A stretch of 64,000 nucleotides of DNA, from contig JAQGDQ010000030.1 of assembly GCA_030141605.1 (NCBI GenBank), positions 1 through 64,000 of the forward strand, given 5' to 3'. The DNA comes from Tubiluchus corallicola. Its lineage: Eukaryota; Priapulida; Priapulimorpha; Priapulimorphida; Tubiluchidae. Shown here piece by piece: positions 1 to 19,104 of the stretch. A program made the position numbers and the translations under genes. Every line of letters starts with the position of its first letter. Position 1 is the stretch's first letter. The notes under the pieces were generated by a model that had not been told where the DNA came from, did not search any database, and was given only the letters and a program-made list of their open reading frames with translations.

Positions 1-563
1 TCATTGTACGTAAATGTATTCGCTTATCTATAATTATCATCGTAGGCTTCTATTTCAATACTGCGTATAAGTTTACATGGGTGTATTTTCTCACTTAACA
101 GTATTACACAAGTTTCATTATCTGAAAATATGAACAGTAGTAGCACTTCACGTACATTCCGTTTAACTTATTTTTGCTCAATTTTACTATTATTTAATTT
201 TTGGTTGCTATGGATACTATTTTAAACTTATTTAAATGACAAGAAAACTGATGATGTCATAAGAAATGTTATTGTATTTGAGACTAGAAGGCAGCTTCAT
301 GACAATAAACTACACATGGAAATTATGTACATACATGCAGATTGTTTGAAGTATTTATATTTTCATTGATTAGCATTTGCCCAAAATTCGTTGATAAATT
401 TCTTGAAGAACATGTTCTTAATGTTCAACTTGAATTTCATTCTTAGTATTAAGATTCAATAAATAGGAAAGGACTCAAATATTGATGCATGATGTTTAAG
501 CTAAAAAAGACTTAATATTTGGTTTCTTCAATTCACATGCAGTATAATGTATCCTATTATGGC

Positions 564-851
564 CTGTAGCGGATAGCCCTATAGGCTGAATAGGCTGAAG
601 CCTAAGGCCTGGGATCAAAAGGGGCCCGGCAAAATAATCGCTGTAATCGTGTTTGTATAGTCCTAGTCCACAACTCAAGGATCAAGAAGATATCATTTTT
701 ATCACAATCGGTGGGCAAAAACTCACAAAATTAAACAAACTTACAAATGACGAGAGATCCACAAAAACACGTCAGCTCAGCAGTGTAGCAACATTTAAAA
801 GGCCCGTTCCAAGCTCAAGCCTAAGGCCCATAAAATCATAATCCGCCGCTG
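564..851. mobile_element. MITE, hAT-like, with 8-bp target duplication
   Basis: The left end CTGTAGCGGAT and the reverse complement of the right end, CAGCGGCGGAT, match at 8 of 11 positions. The flanks attatggc (556-563) and tttatggc (852-859) match at 7 of 8, as expected of an 8-bp hAT target-site duplication. GGCCTAAGGCC-type motifs occur near both ends. The short ORFs inside look meaningless. Confidence 0.55.
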
Positions 852-1478
852 TTTATGGCACAGAAAAAAATGTGCCAAAGTTCAGGCTACAATAATATCA
901 GAAGCGTGATATTACAATACATTAACTATTGGCTGTGAAAGCTACAAATTTATACATTTAGTAGTTTTAAAGTTATGAGCAAAACACTTTTGCATGTGAA
1001 AAATTTAAATACCGGAACAATGTCAGCTAATCGTCAATTGAAAAACGGCCATGTTGACGTATAAAACACCCAATACACGGAACAAAACAATAAAGAAATG
1101 AAATTAATTTACATCATGGTTTTCACAACAAGAAATTAAACATTGATCAAGATTTGTTAACAATAAAGACTTGACCATCTGGTCTAGGTTGCCTGGAAAA
1201 AACTTGAAGAGAAAGCGTTGGAAGACTGCACAGAGCCATTTGATAAAGAGAAACAAGGCAAAAGTTGTTGAGTGTTGGGATCAAATACTCATTGAATAAG
1301 TAAGAAACTGTATTAGCTGTTGGAAGAAAGTCTTTTGTCTAGTTTGCCTTGAAAATGATAAGTACATAGAGCACTTGTTGTAAACTTCAGCAATAGTGAA
1401 AAAACTTCCGGCATTTTTTTGACTTGTTGTTTTAAAACTTCAATATCTTTAAAAACATACAGGAGAACAGCCTAAGGC

Positions 1479-1640
1479 AGGGGTGTGCAAATTGCGGCCC
1501 GCGGGCCACTTGCAGTCCGCCGAGGGAATTTCTGCGGCCCGTGAAGAGATTTGTTAACCTAATGAAAGTGCGGCCCGGGCGATTAATTGAGTGTATCCAG
1601 CCGAAGTCCGTGCCGTGATCCCAAAGATAGTGCGGGTAGT
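1479..1640. mobile_element. hAT (Charlie-like) terminal fragment
   Basis: The sequence begins CAGGGGTGTGCAAATTGCGG and goes on with GGCCCGCGGGCCAC. This is the typical terminus of Charlie-type hAT elements. No matching inverted terminus was seen nearby, so this looks like one end of a broken element; the right limit is a guess. Confidence 0.4.
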
Positions 1641-2043
1641 TTTTTCTACTAGATCGGATGCCATTAACCCTTACAAGACGGTTGTAGCTTAATGTCACTG
1701 TACTACACAGACTGTGTGATACACATTACTAATATGCATTGTAATGAAATTACCACTATCTGTCCTAAAAGTAGAAATATATGGTTTGTAATATAAATTT
1801 TAATAACTTCTAAAATAGTTTCTTGAGTGTAGTAGTAATGATGTACGATGATAATAAAGTATGGGAAAATTCTACATAAAAATCACAGTTTTCTAACTCA
1901 ATAATCTGTCCTTCTACAACAGTTAGCCATTGTTCATGAGATCAACATCTGGTGTTAAAAACCTGAGATTATTAAATGTAAAACAAAAAAAACCCACGTT
2001 GCCGTAAACGAGATGATCTCACCATGTTACGTACGGGTCATAC

Positions 2044-2468
2044 CTAGGGTTGCCAGATGCCCCTGATGTACCAGGCATGTTCCATATTTGATAACTTTGT
2101 TCTGATAAATACGATAAACGTCCCCGTATTTAGTTCATTTTCAAATTTCGCATTAAAGATATATTTTTATTGCCTTCTCATGGTTCTTGGTTGTAACTTT
2201 ACAAGTAATTATGCTTTCTTTACTTAGATTCTCTTGATGAAAATAACCCGAACGTAACAAGGAGACTAGTGTTGCTGGATGTTTTCACAAAATTGACGTG
2301 TTTGCTGCCTGTTTGTAACTGTCTTTCTGTTTGTAACTTGCCTCTCTACTTTTATATAATATATTTATCTGGGTGTGTAGGCATGTATAAATACATATAT
2401 ATTTAGTAACAGAGAGAAAGATTTTAAGAATGTCGAGTATTTTTAATTTTCTAATCTGGCAACCCTAG
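2044..2468. mobile_element. MITE with 15-bp terminal inverted repeats
   Basis: CTAGGGTTGCCAGAT at 2044-2058 is the reverse complement of ATCTGGCAACCCTAG at 2454-2468, a perfect 15-bp TIR. The interior is AT-rich and has no transposase ORF. The flanks gtcatac and tcatatc are similar but do not form a clean target duplication. The next MITE begins only 7 bp to the right. Confidence 0.7.
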
Positions 2469-2475
2469 TCATATC

Positions 2476-2841
2476 CAGGCCCGGATTATCATAATTATAG
2501 GCTGCAGCCTAGAGCCCTTCAGGGTTTAATAACATTTGTTATAAAAAATCTGTTTTTCCACTATGGTTGTGTTAAAATACATGCTAATTTACTTTGCAGT
2601 AAGTGGTAAAATAGTGGTACTTGCGAAAGAATATTTTTACCGACAAACAAATGATAGCTATTCTAGTTTATTTAAAGAATTTGCAATAAGTTTACTTCAA
2701 CCCATAAATAGGGCATGCTAAAATATATCACGAATAAAAAATATTCAATAAGGGGCGGGTGTGTTAGAGGGTGGCTGCATGTGATGGCGGCTCCATAATT
2801 TCATTAGCCCAAGGTACCAAAAAGGTCATAATCCGACCCTG
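2476..2841. mobile_element. MITE, hAT-like, CAGGsyCGGATTAT termini
   Basis: CAGGCCCGGATTAT at 2476-2489 pairs with ATAATCCGACCCTG at 2828-2841, two mismatches in 14 bp. CAGGGCCGGATTA-like ends are common in hAT MITEs. No coding capacity and no clear target duplication. It nearly abuts the preceding MITE. Confidence 0.6.
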
Positions 2842-4103
2842 ATTATACTACTAATAGCAAAACTGATATTGCCATTTCTATTCAAATTTGTGCCTCGAAA
2901 TTCAAACAACATTTTCACACTGTTAGATGATACTTCACCCATCAGTGTGAGCAGCAACACATCTTGTAATAAAACTACTTTTTCTACTCACGAAAAATAT
3001 AACGCAGTTACTTAGTTTAAGCTATACGTAGTTTGTATGATTTCTCATTAACCCAAATTTTCAACGTTTGAGTTAGTTATTTGAACCTCGCTATTGGACG
3101 TGTTGTCGCAAACTTTCGTTTTGAGATAAAATAACAGATATTTAGCATAATACTACGATGGCACTACTATATAATTAACTTGTCCGATTTTAACAATACC
3201 AGACAGCCACAGCCAAAGTGTTGTGCAATGAGAAGTCAGTAATAGTGATCTTTACTATCACTAATCAGTAGTACGTAAACCATATATAATTTTTTAAGAA
3301 ATAATCTATAATCCCGACAGATTAGCAATAAACCTACACAGCATACTAGTGATAATATAAACAACCATTCCATAGCATAGCACTCGATGTTATGCACTAA
3401 TTCAATCCAAATCTTGTGAACATTCCATCGATAGTTACATATTGCAATATACGCATGAATGTGTGTCAAGATTTTTTGCCCAAAGTTTGCAATTCCCCAG
3501 ACACGAGATATTAGTACGTGAAAGATATTAGGGTTAGCGTATTTAAATTGTGTGGGCAGTTGTTCCATTTTTTGCACAATCTAAAGAAACAAAATTTTTC
3601 GTATAGAGCTACCACCACGGAACAATCCACGTACTTGGTAATAAAGTGCGCAACAACATTTAACTATATTTTTACAGATATGTAAACTACAGACGTGAGG
3701 TCTTGTCAGTCAAACGATGACTTATACACTAAAAAAACTAGACTACGATGCATTAATTAATAACACAACATGGACGGAACCGACACCATTTCTAGCACTA
3801 ACAGAGGCATATGCAGATAATTTAGGAAATATGCAGTGTAACAATATATTCGCTTACTAACCTGTGTCAATTTACATGCGTCATGGTATGTAGTAGTAAT
3901 CTCATTGTAAACAAGAATGACACAAAATGTAATCTCAACATTGTCACATTTATGCTCTTTCTCGTAAAATTAGAAAAAATTTACATTCGGTTTTTGTTTC
4001 CTTACCGCGTTGGCCAATCAGAGGGCAGGATGGAAACACGCTGTACAAACGCAGCAAAGATTTATACTGGCAATGATGAAAACTCGTCAGAGTGTCAGGC
4101 AAA
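2842..4103. other. Gene-poor stretch downstream of CLAM
   Basis: No ORF here has a recognisable domain. This sequence lies 3' of the CLAM stop on the minus strand and presumably holds its 3' UTR and polyadenylation site, but no convincing signal could be fixed. Confidence 0.3.
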
Positions 4104-11754
<7,651 letters not shown>

Positions 11755-11831
11755 TTAATTTCTTTTCACGAGTTATAACATTGTAAGCATGCAGTATACA
11801 ATACTTTCTTACAAAATTTTGTGACCGCGAT

Positions 11832-12836
11832 TGTGACGATGTAGTCTAAGTTCCGTTATTGTAAATATGTGGTTTGTGACTTAAGTGTAACCCTTAGGTA
11901 AAGAATAAAACACTTAGTCGAAAACACTGAGAAGAAACCTTTGAATTAATAAAGTAATACAACAATTTAATTAATATCCCAAAATACATTACGAGACAAC
12001 TGTTAATAATAAAGATTAAGCCGGCTAAGAAGGAAAAGAACAACGTAACGTTTTTCACCAGTCCAGTCTTGGCATCATCAAGCGACTATTCTCCTGCTCC
12101 CATTCCGCAGCATCTCCTCACCAGGGGCTTGATCAAGGAATGGTGCACCATAGAACGGTTGACTACACTACCTCTTGATGGAGCTGATTACGTGGACGAC
12201 GACGTCTCCAAACTTTGACGACTCCTGATGTACACGCCTCCACTAATACGATGCCAAAATGGGGTAGCATCCAAGCTCCTGCACTCGTCGCAAGGTAAGG
12301 ATTACCAATTTTGTAATCAGCATGGAAGCACCAACGACAGTATCATCAACGTCAGGTAAATCGGGTAAGTATCATCAGCAGCAGATATCATCGACAACTG
12401 GTAAGTGATGTATCATCAGCGTCAGGAAAATATAATCAGCAACAGGTAAGCATCATCGCAAAAATGCGACTATCGTCTCTGTCGTAACCAGGTAGACAGA
12501 TAGCTTTTCTACAAGCGAGCACCGTTACTACTAAACCATCATTTCATGACATGAGAACGTCCGCTTAACTCGACAACTTAAAGCGGAATACCAGGGCCAA
12601 CTCAACAGCCAAAATTTCGTCTACGTGGCTTCAGTCACATGATATAGTAGTAATGCATAAACAGTATCATTGAATGTACAGGTGAAATCTGATTTCAGAA
12701 CAAGTTGGCTTCTAGCCTTATATCATTAAACAGTTTAACTAAACTTCTTTTATAAAAATTGACAATAATTAATGGTGGAATTATAACAGTAGGAACTAGT
12801 TACATAACCTGGCCTAAAATAAGCCTGAGCGTCACA
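11832..12836 (-). repeat. 3' LTR of the Ty3/gypsy element
   Basis: About 1005 bp, bounded by the inverted ends TGTGACG and CGTCACA. It repeats the sequence at 18104-19104 with few differences. Its outer edge lies 98 bp from the CLAM exon starting at 11733. Confidence 0.92.
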
Positions 12837-12850
12837 TAGCATCCTCCGTT
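12837..12850 (-). promoter_or_regulatory. Candidate polypurine tract
   Basis: On the minus strand AACGGAGGATGCTA lies directly before the 3' LTR, the place of the plus-strand primer in LTR elements. It is only partly purine, so the assignment rests on position. Confidence 0.3.
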
Positions 12851-13425
12851 ACAAAAGCTTGATCCATCAAATTTTTTACTAAAATGTGATATCAAGACTT
12901 TTAACACAATAGGTCAGGGCAATAAACTAGTTACACAAGAAATCATGATACATATTCATCACAATAATAGACCAAAATAACTAATGTCAATGACAAAAAA
13001 TACAATACTCAATCATAGTCTTCATCAACAAATCTTTGTGAATTCCTTCACTCATGAAATAATTACATATCAGGTAATACAGTATTTGTTTACTCTTAAG
13101 CTTACAACGCAAGGTTCAAATCTTGGTTTCAAAATAAACGAATAAACTAAACATAAAACACTGTATTGTTTCGATCAAAGGAGAAACACTTTTACTATTA
13201 ACCAACCTAACAAGATTAAAATAATACAGTACAACACATCATGTTTTCCATTACCACTCCTAGATGGCATTGCGAATATATTAAACTAATTTCGCAACAA
13301 AATTTTATTATTTGTAATTCATTTCTAATGAATTGGCTTCATATAATGTAAAATAAAATGTTTCAAACTGGTCAGAGGTGATCTTTAATCACCTAACTTG
13401 GGCTTTAGTGGTTGGAATTACCCAC
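12837..13425 (-). other. Noncoding 3' region of the LTR element
   Basis: About 590 bp between the RNase H stop and the 3' LTR. It is AT-rich with no ORF or recognised motif apart from the candidate polypurine tract. Confidence 0.5.
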
Positions 13426-13850
13426 TCATAGGCGTGAAAGAGAATCTGCTACAATATTATCTTTTCCAGCAATATTCTCTACAGTAAAGTGGAATTCTTG
13501 CAAAATAAGCGCCCATGTACAAAGGCGGCGATTATTTCTCTTCATGCGTGGGAGTGCTAGCAAACTACGTTGGTCAGTTCGTACTATGAACTCATGACCT
13601 TCTAAGTAGTAACGTAACTTAGTTACAGAATACACTACTGCCAACAACTCAATTTCCACAACACTATAATTTCGTTCACACGTAGTTAACTTTCTGCTCA
13701 CATGTGTAATTGGCACCTCACCTAACTCACTCTGTACTTGTGTCAGCACTCCACCAATACCACTAAATGAAGCATCAGTTGTTAGAACGAATTTCTGCGA
13801 AAAATCAGGTGAGTGAAGCACCGTGTCTGAGTTTAGTGCAGTGCGCAGTT
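13426..13850 (-). pseudogene. RNase H domain of the LTR element, frameshifted from the main ORF
   Basis: The open frame encodes a Ty3/gypsy RNase H: TTDASFSGIGG (first Asp), ERNYSVVEIELLAVVY (Glu), VRTDQRSLLAL (Asp) and the usual end ADSLSRL. It is cut off from the upstream polyprotein by a stop at 13851-13853. Adjacent to that stop is a T run on the minus strand; the RNase H frame is offset there in a way consistent with one lost base. RNase H would degrade the RNA strand during reverse transcription. Confidence 0.85.
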
Positions 13851-16800
13851 CTAAAAAGCTTCTTCATTCCAGTCAACGTGTACAGGTGCATTTTTCTCAA
13901 GCAGTGCATACAAGGGTACCGCAATAGGACTAAACATCGTTTCGACATGTCCTACAACTGGCGTAGGATTTGTTAGAGTAATACGATGTTGAACTAATTC
14001 AGTGCACCCGGGAAGATTGGTGAACATCTCTGAAAATTCTGCAAGTACTGCTGCCAACTGACTAATCTGTTCATCATTGAGATGAGAGTCATATGCTACA
14101 TCATTGAGGTACTGCGTGGGTGAGGCAGAAGGCGGGAATGCATATTCAGGAAGTTTCAATGAACACTCATTTTCCTCCTGCTCATCCACCTTCACATCAC
14201 CACTACCAACTTCAGACAATACACTGTCTAGTGACGCTGTACTAAATTCCTCACACTTTGCAAACAAAACCATGTGCTCGTCGCGTTCAACAAATGGTTT
14301 CAACATGTTGATATGATATGTTCTTGTATGGCGTTTGCGTGCAGTTTTGCCTCCTAAATGTATTTTATATGTCCAATCAGACAATTTATCAACAACTGTA
14401 AAGGGGCCACGATAGCGCTTTTGCATTTTGCTTTTTCCTTCAGGCATTAAAACAAGAACTTTTTGCCCTATTTCAAGCGAGCGTTCTGAAGTGGTTTTAT
14501 CATACCACTTTTTCTGTGATATTTTAGCTTTTTGCAAAGCTTCATGGGCATCAGTAGTTGCCTCTTTTACAGTGTTAATTATGCGAGTCACGTAATCATC
14601 AATTTCCTCCCACTTAGGAGCTTCTACAGAGCCCCAACATTCTTTTAGGGCAGCCAAAGGCCCACGCACGGGAAAACCATAAACTAACTGAAATGGGGCA
14701 TACCCAGTGGATTCTTGGGGTACTTCCCGGAAAGCAAATAAAATAAATGGAATAGTTTCATCCCAGGGTAAATGTTTCTCATTTTGCATGACTTTTAAAA
14801 TGCAGGATTTTAATGAGCCATTAAATCTCTCAGTTAACCCATTCCCCTGTGGGTTATATGGGGAAGTGAAAATTCCCTTTACACCCAAGGCCTGTTCTAA
14901 ATCATGGATTAACTGTGATGTGAATTGAGTACCTCTGTCGGCTAAAATCTCACGCGGGATGCCGTGTCGACATATGTATTGCAATAAAGCTTTAACAACA
15001 GTAGTGGTTTCAATATTTGGCAGCGGGTAGCAATGGGGGTACCTCGTAGCATGATCTATTATTACTAACGCGTACTTATTCCCGGAGGGTGTTCTCTTCA
15101 TAGGCCCAATAATATCCATGGCTATAGTTCGAAATGCAATCGAAGGTATGGACAATGGCTTTAATTTTGCTTTATCAGAACGTTTAATTCTCGCCGTTTT
15201 CTGACATGGGACACACGAGCGACAATATTGTATCACTGAACGTTTAACTCTAGGCCAGATACATTCTTGTAAAACACGTTGGGTAGTTTTACGGATGCCC
15301 AGGTGACCAGCCATGTGCGCATCATGTGCCAAAGATAAGACTGCCAAACGTCTAGACTTGGGTACAACCAAAAGTTCGCTGGGTTCAGCATCGCGCTTTT
15401 CATGTGTCAGGTAATATAAAACCCGATCTTTAATGAAGTAACCATTTCTTTGGGCTCGAGCTACTGTTTCTGTGACTGCGTGATCACGTAAATTGCGCAA
15501 ACTAACATCATCGCGCTGTTCTTGCAGCAATTGTTCTTTACTAAGCTGTAACAGCTGCTGTTGCTGTGCTTTAGTAGCTATGCCAGATGCAATATTTTTG
15601 TCCGCTTTTTGATCAGCGTTTAAACTACTTAGTAATTGTTTCTCGCTCTTAGCTTCTGCTTGTAGCTGCTTTGCTTTTGATCGGGTTACTGCAAAAGCTT
15701 TTTTTGAATTACCAGTTCGTTTCGCGACATTGATATTTCCGCTCACAAGTTCATCAAAATAATGTGACGTATCTGAATTTTCATGTGTGATACATTCTAA
15801 ATCAACTGACTTAGGTGGTGTACTAAAACTCTGTTTAATGCTAAATGGTGTCACAGCAGTTCGGTAATCATTACCTAGCAAAAAGGGCACAGGAAGACTA
15901 TCAGACACTGCCACTCTCAATCTACCATTAACTAGCGTACATTCCACCTCAATAACAGCTATACGTGTATTTTTAACATCGCCATGCACACACCAAATTT
16001 TGATACAATTTTCACTACGTAGAAACTGTTCTGGACGGACATAACGTAGTTGGATCAAACTCACGCTAGCACCAGAATCTCTTATACCATCGATCCAGAT
16101 ACCATTAATTTTAGCTTTAAAGCTAAACTCATCAGACTCAGGCACACACTCAGGCATAGCCGCAGGTGAACTGGTAGAGTGACTGGTATTTCCTGTCTTG
16201 GCCAAGAATTGACGACTAGGATTTCTACTCTTGCCACTAGTTTCACCATAATTAGGGCGTTTCGGGCACTGGATCCTTTTGTGTCCAAGTTCTCCACAAG
16301 TATAACAGCGTATCTTCTTCATGACGTCATTATTCATCTTTTTTCCAGAACCATTTGAAAAAACTGCCGGCCTAGAATTTCCACGCTGTTGTTGCATTTG
16401 TTTAAGTTTTGAAGCCGTACCTAATGCATTGGAAGCAATGTACAAATCAGCTTTCTCTGCCACCTTTTCCATTGTCTTCTGCCCTTGCTGCCTGACCCAA
16501 ATGCTCATTTCACGGGGCATCAATGTAAGGGCCTGCTCAATACATAGCAGTTCAGAAACGTTCTCAAAGGTGGACGCTTCTTCGGCTTTCAGCCATTCTT
16601 GCAGGGCACGATCAAGCCGTACTAAAAGCTGACGGAATGTTTCATCCGGTCTCCGAGTAATCTTGCGGAAACGCTCAAGATACATGTCATTGGAGAGGAC
16701 ATAGGCAGCTAACAAAGTCTTCTTTACAACATTGTAATCTTGCATGCTGTCAAGTGGCACTTGTTGAAAAGCCTGGGCTGCTTTTCCGGATAAAGCTGGG

Positions 16801-17552
16801 CCCAGCGATGCAGCAAAGTGTTTCTCTTCAAGGCCATTAGCTTTGACTACTGCTTCAAACCACTGTAAGAAAGTATGCAGATCATCGGTTCCCTCTGTAA
16901 AAACACGTGATAACTTTACACGGGGTATTCGAGATGCGGTTGTAGTAAGTATGCCATCAGGTGATTGAGGAGGAACCTGTGTCACGTGACTTGGAGATGA
17001 GGCATCCAGCTCACGAAGCTTCAACTCAAACTGATACTGCTCTTTCTGCATTCGTTCTCTGCGCTCCTCACGCTCACGTTCCCATTCTCTCTCTTCACGT
17101 TGCATACGTTCACGCCTTTCTTCACGTTTCTGTTCCCGTTCCCATTCACGCTCTTTCTCGCGCTCTACTAACTTTAACTTTTCAATGTTGTAAAGGGATA
17201 CTGAATGTTCTGTCATCTCATCATTCGCAGGTTTACTATTAATAGCAGAATGCAAGGTAAGGTCGGCAGGAGGGGGAGTTGCTAACAGTTGATCAGACAC
17301 ACGTCTGCGCCCACTCATCTGCGCAAACGACACACTCGGTGTGCTTGACACACCTCCAACTTCTTTCGGTCTAACACTAGGTTCACCTGTCATCACAGGG
17401 TTACCTTGTGCATTCATGATTATATCAATTATTCCGGCCTTATTTGCACCCAGTGGTAAAGTTAGCCTACGTTCAACAGTTATCTGCTTTAAGACAGGTA
17501 CAGTAAGTTGCTGCAATTCACTCTCCACGTAAACGCGTGACATTCTAATCAC
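13851..17552 (-). CDS. Gag-protease-integrase polyprotein with RT stub
   Basis: A 1233-residue frame. Residues about 130-190 are a charged, likely coiled-coil stretch rich in ERE/EER. Gag follows, with a CCHC knuckle CYTCGELGHKRIQC near residue 414. Protease has DSGAS near 494. Integrase has the HHCC finger (HMAGHLG...CRSCVPC) near 745-790, catalytic residues in MDIIG, LADRGTQF and GLTERFNG near 810-907, and a GPF-type C-terminal module (KRYRGPFTVVD). Near residue 1150 an RT N-terminus begins (LAEFSEMF, then HRITL) but jumps straight to the RT/RNase H connection SPIAVPLYALLEK, so the palm with its YxDD site is missing. With no RT this copy cannot move on its own. Confidence 0.88.
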   Translation of the reverse strand: MIRMSRVYVESELQQLTVPVLKQITVERRLTLPLGANKAGIIDIIMNAQGNPVMTGEPSVRPKEVGGVSSTPSVSFAQMSGRRRVSDQLLATPPPADLTLHSAINSKPANDEMTEHSVSLYNIEKLKLVEREKEREWEREQKREERRERMQREEREWEREREERRERMQKEQYQFELKLRELDASSPSHVTQVPPQSPDGILTTTASRIPRVKLSRVFTEGTDDLHTFLQWFEAVVKANGLEEKHFAASLGPALSGKAAQAFQQVPLDSMQDYNVVKKTLLAAYVLSNDMYLERFRKITRRPDETFRQLLVRLDRALQEWLKAEEASTFENVSELLCIEQALTLMPREMSIWVRQQGQKTMEKVAEKADLYIASNALGTASKLKQMQQQRGNSRPAVFSNGSGKKMNNDVMKKIRCYTCGELGHKRIQCPKRPNYGETSGKSRNPSRQFLAKTGNTSHSTSSPAAMPECVPESDEFSFKAKINGIWIDGIRDSGASVSLIQLRYVRPEQFLRSENCIKIWCVHGDVKNTRIAVIEVECTLVNGRLRVAVSDSLPVPFLLGNDYRTAVTPFSIKQSFSTPPKSVDLECITHENSDTSHYFDELVSGNINVAKRTGNSKKAFAVTRSKAKQLQAEAKSEKQLLSSLNADQKADKNIASGIATKAQQQQLLQLSKEQLLQEQRDDVSLRNLRDHAVTETVARAQRNGYFIKDRVLYYLTHEKRDAEPSELLVVPKSRRLAVLSLAHDAHMAGHLGIRKTTQRVLQECIWPRVKRSVIQYCRSCVPCQKTARIKRSDKAKLKPLSIPSIAFRTIAMDIIGPMKRTPSGNKYALVIIDHATRYPHCYPLPNIETTTVVKALLQYICRHGIPREILADRGTQFTSQLIHDLEQALGVKGIFTSPYNPQGNGLTERFNGSLKSCILKVMQNEKHLPWDETIPFILFAFREVPQESTGYAPFQLVYGFPVRGPLAALKECWGSVEAPKWEEIDDYVTRIINTVKEATTDAHEALQKAKISQKKWYDKTTSERSLEIGQKVLVLMPEGKSKMQKRYRGPFTVVDKLSDWTYKIHLGGKTARKRHTRTYHINMLKPFVERDEHMVLFAKCEEFSTASLDSVLSEVGSGDVKVDEQEENECSLKLPEYAFPPSASPTQYLNDVAYDSHLNDEQISQLAAVLAEFSEMFTNLPGCTELVQHRITLTNPTPVVGHVETMFSPIAVPLYALLEKNAPVHVDWNEEAF

Positions 17553-18082
17553 AGGATAATATAGGACAAATAGTAGTTACAGTGAAAAAACTTTACGCTT
17601 GCAGAATATTTATAGATCTATCATTCAACTGACCCACACTGGCTCAGCGCATACAGACATACAAAAATACTGTATATTAGGGGTAAAGTAAGTGCAAATC
17701 AAACAAAGTAGCAAACTAGGAATATACAAAATCTAGGCCAAGACTTTTGACTAGCCTGCAACGAAATAACGGTTTCACTAGCACTTGAAACGTTTACAGT
17801 GTAATCAAGGACAAATCGGCATTCAAGTCGGCATACACCTGGAATTATAGTGTTTACAAAATCTGCAGGAAACCTATTTAAATAATGGACAAAACACATT
17901 CAACTGAGTAATCAATAAATTCACTCAACGGAAGATGCTATGTTCTTTCGAAATGCTTTTGCCCAAAGATTCCCCCAGAAAATTAGCTATGTAACTAATT
18001 ACCTGAAAGTAAATATCATTAAATTCTCAAAATGCTGACAAAGAATTTTATTCCTACCGAGTTACACCAAATAAAGTCAAAT
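17553..18082 (-). other. Leader between primer site and gag
   Basis: About 530 bp of untranslated leader between the primer-binding site and the gag start at 17552. No other motif recognised. Confidence 0.5.
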
Positions 18083-18100
18083 ATCCCACTTCTGACACCA
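18083..18100 (-). promoter_or_regulatory. Primer-binding site matching tRNA-Leu
   Basis: The plus strand reads ATCCCACTTCTGACACCA, which by recall equals the last 18 bases, with CCA, of animal tRNA-Leu (CAA type). The minus strand is therefore the complementary primer site, three bases inside the 5' LTR edge at 18104, as expected for an LTR retrotransposon. Confidence 0.8.
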
Positions 18101-18103
18101 TAA

Positions 18104-19104
18104 TGTGACGATGTAGTCTAAGTTCCGTTATTGTAAATATGTGGTTTGTGACTTAAGTGTAACCCTTAGGTAAAGAATAAAACACTTAGTCGAAAACACT
18201 GAGAAGAAACCTTTGAATTAATAAAGTAATACAACAATTTAATTAATATCCCAAAATACATTACAAGACAAATGTTAATAATAAAGATTAAGCCGGCTAA
18301 GAAGGAAAAGAACAACGTAATGTTTTTCACCAGTCCAGTCTTGGCATCATCAAGCGACTATTCTCCTGCTCCCATTCCGCAGCATCTCCTCACCAGGGGC
18401 TTGATCAAGGAATGGTGCACCATAGAACGGTTGACTACACTACCTCTTGATGGAGCTGATTACGTGGACGACGACGTCTCCAAACTTTGACGCCTCCTGA
18501 TGTACACGCCTCCACTTATATGACGCCAAAATGGGGTAGCATCCAAGCTCCTGCACTCGTCGCAAGGTAAGGATTACCAATTTTGTAATCAGCATGGAAG
18601 CACCAACGACAGTATCATCAACGTCAGGTAAATCGGGTAAGTATCATCAGCAGCAGATATCATCGACAACTGGTAAGTGATGTATCATCAGCGTCAGGAA
18701 AATATAATCAGCAACAGGTAAGCATCATCGCAAAAATGCGACTATCGTCTCTGTCGTAACCAGGTAGACAGATAGCTTTTCTACAAGCGAGCACCGTTAC
18801 TACTAAACCATCATTTCATGACATGAGAACGTCCGCTTAACACGACAACTTAAAGCGGAATACCAGGGCCAACTCAACAGCCAAAATTTCGTCTACGTGG
18901 CTTCAGTCACATGATATAGTAGTAATGCATAAACAGTATCATTGAATGTACAGGTGAAATCTGATTTCAGAACAAGTTGGCTTCTAGCCTTATATCATTA
19001 AACAGTTTAACTAAACTTCTTTTATAAAAAATTGACAATAATTAATGGTGGAATTATAACAGTAGGAACTAGTTACATAACCTGGCCTAAAATAAGCCTG
19101 AGCG
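18104..19104 (-). repeat. 5' LTR of the Ty3/gypsy element (last bases in gap)
   Basis: Repeats 11832-12831 almost exactly and stops at GAGCG where the gap begins; five more bases (TCACA) would complete it. A 72-codon ORF inside is present in LTR sequence and is not treated as a gene. Confidence 0.92.

Noticed and set aside
3236-3577. 113-codon minus-strand ORF
   Set aside because: No domain, AT-rich composition like its surroundings, and no exon signals linking it to CLAM.
13101-13125. GGTTCAAATC, resembling a tRNA B box
   Set aside because: It is inside the LTR element, with no A box or cloverleaf around it.
18272-18490. 72-codon ORF
   Set aside because: It lies wholly inside the 5' LTR and has no recognisable domain.
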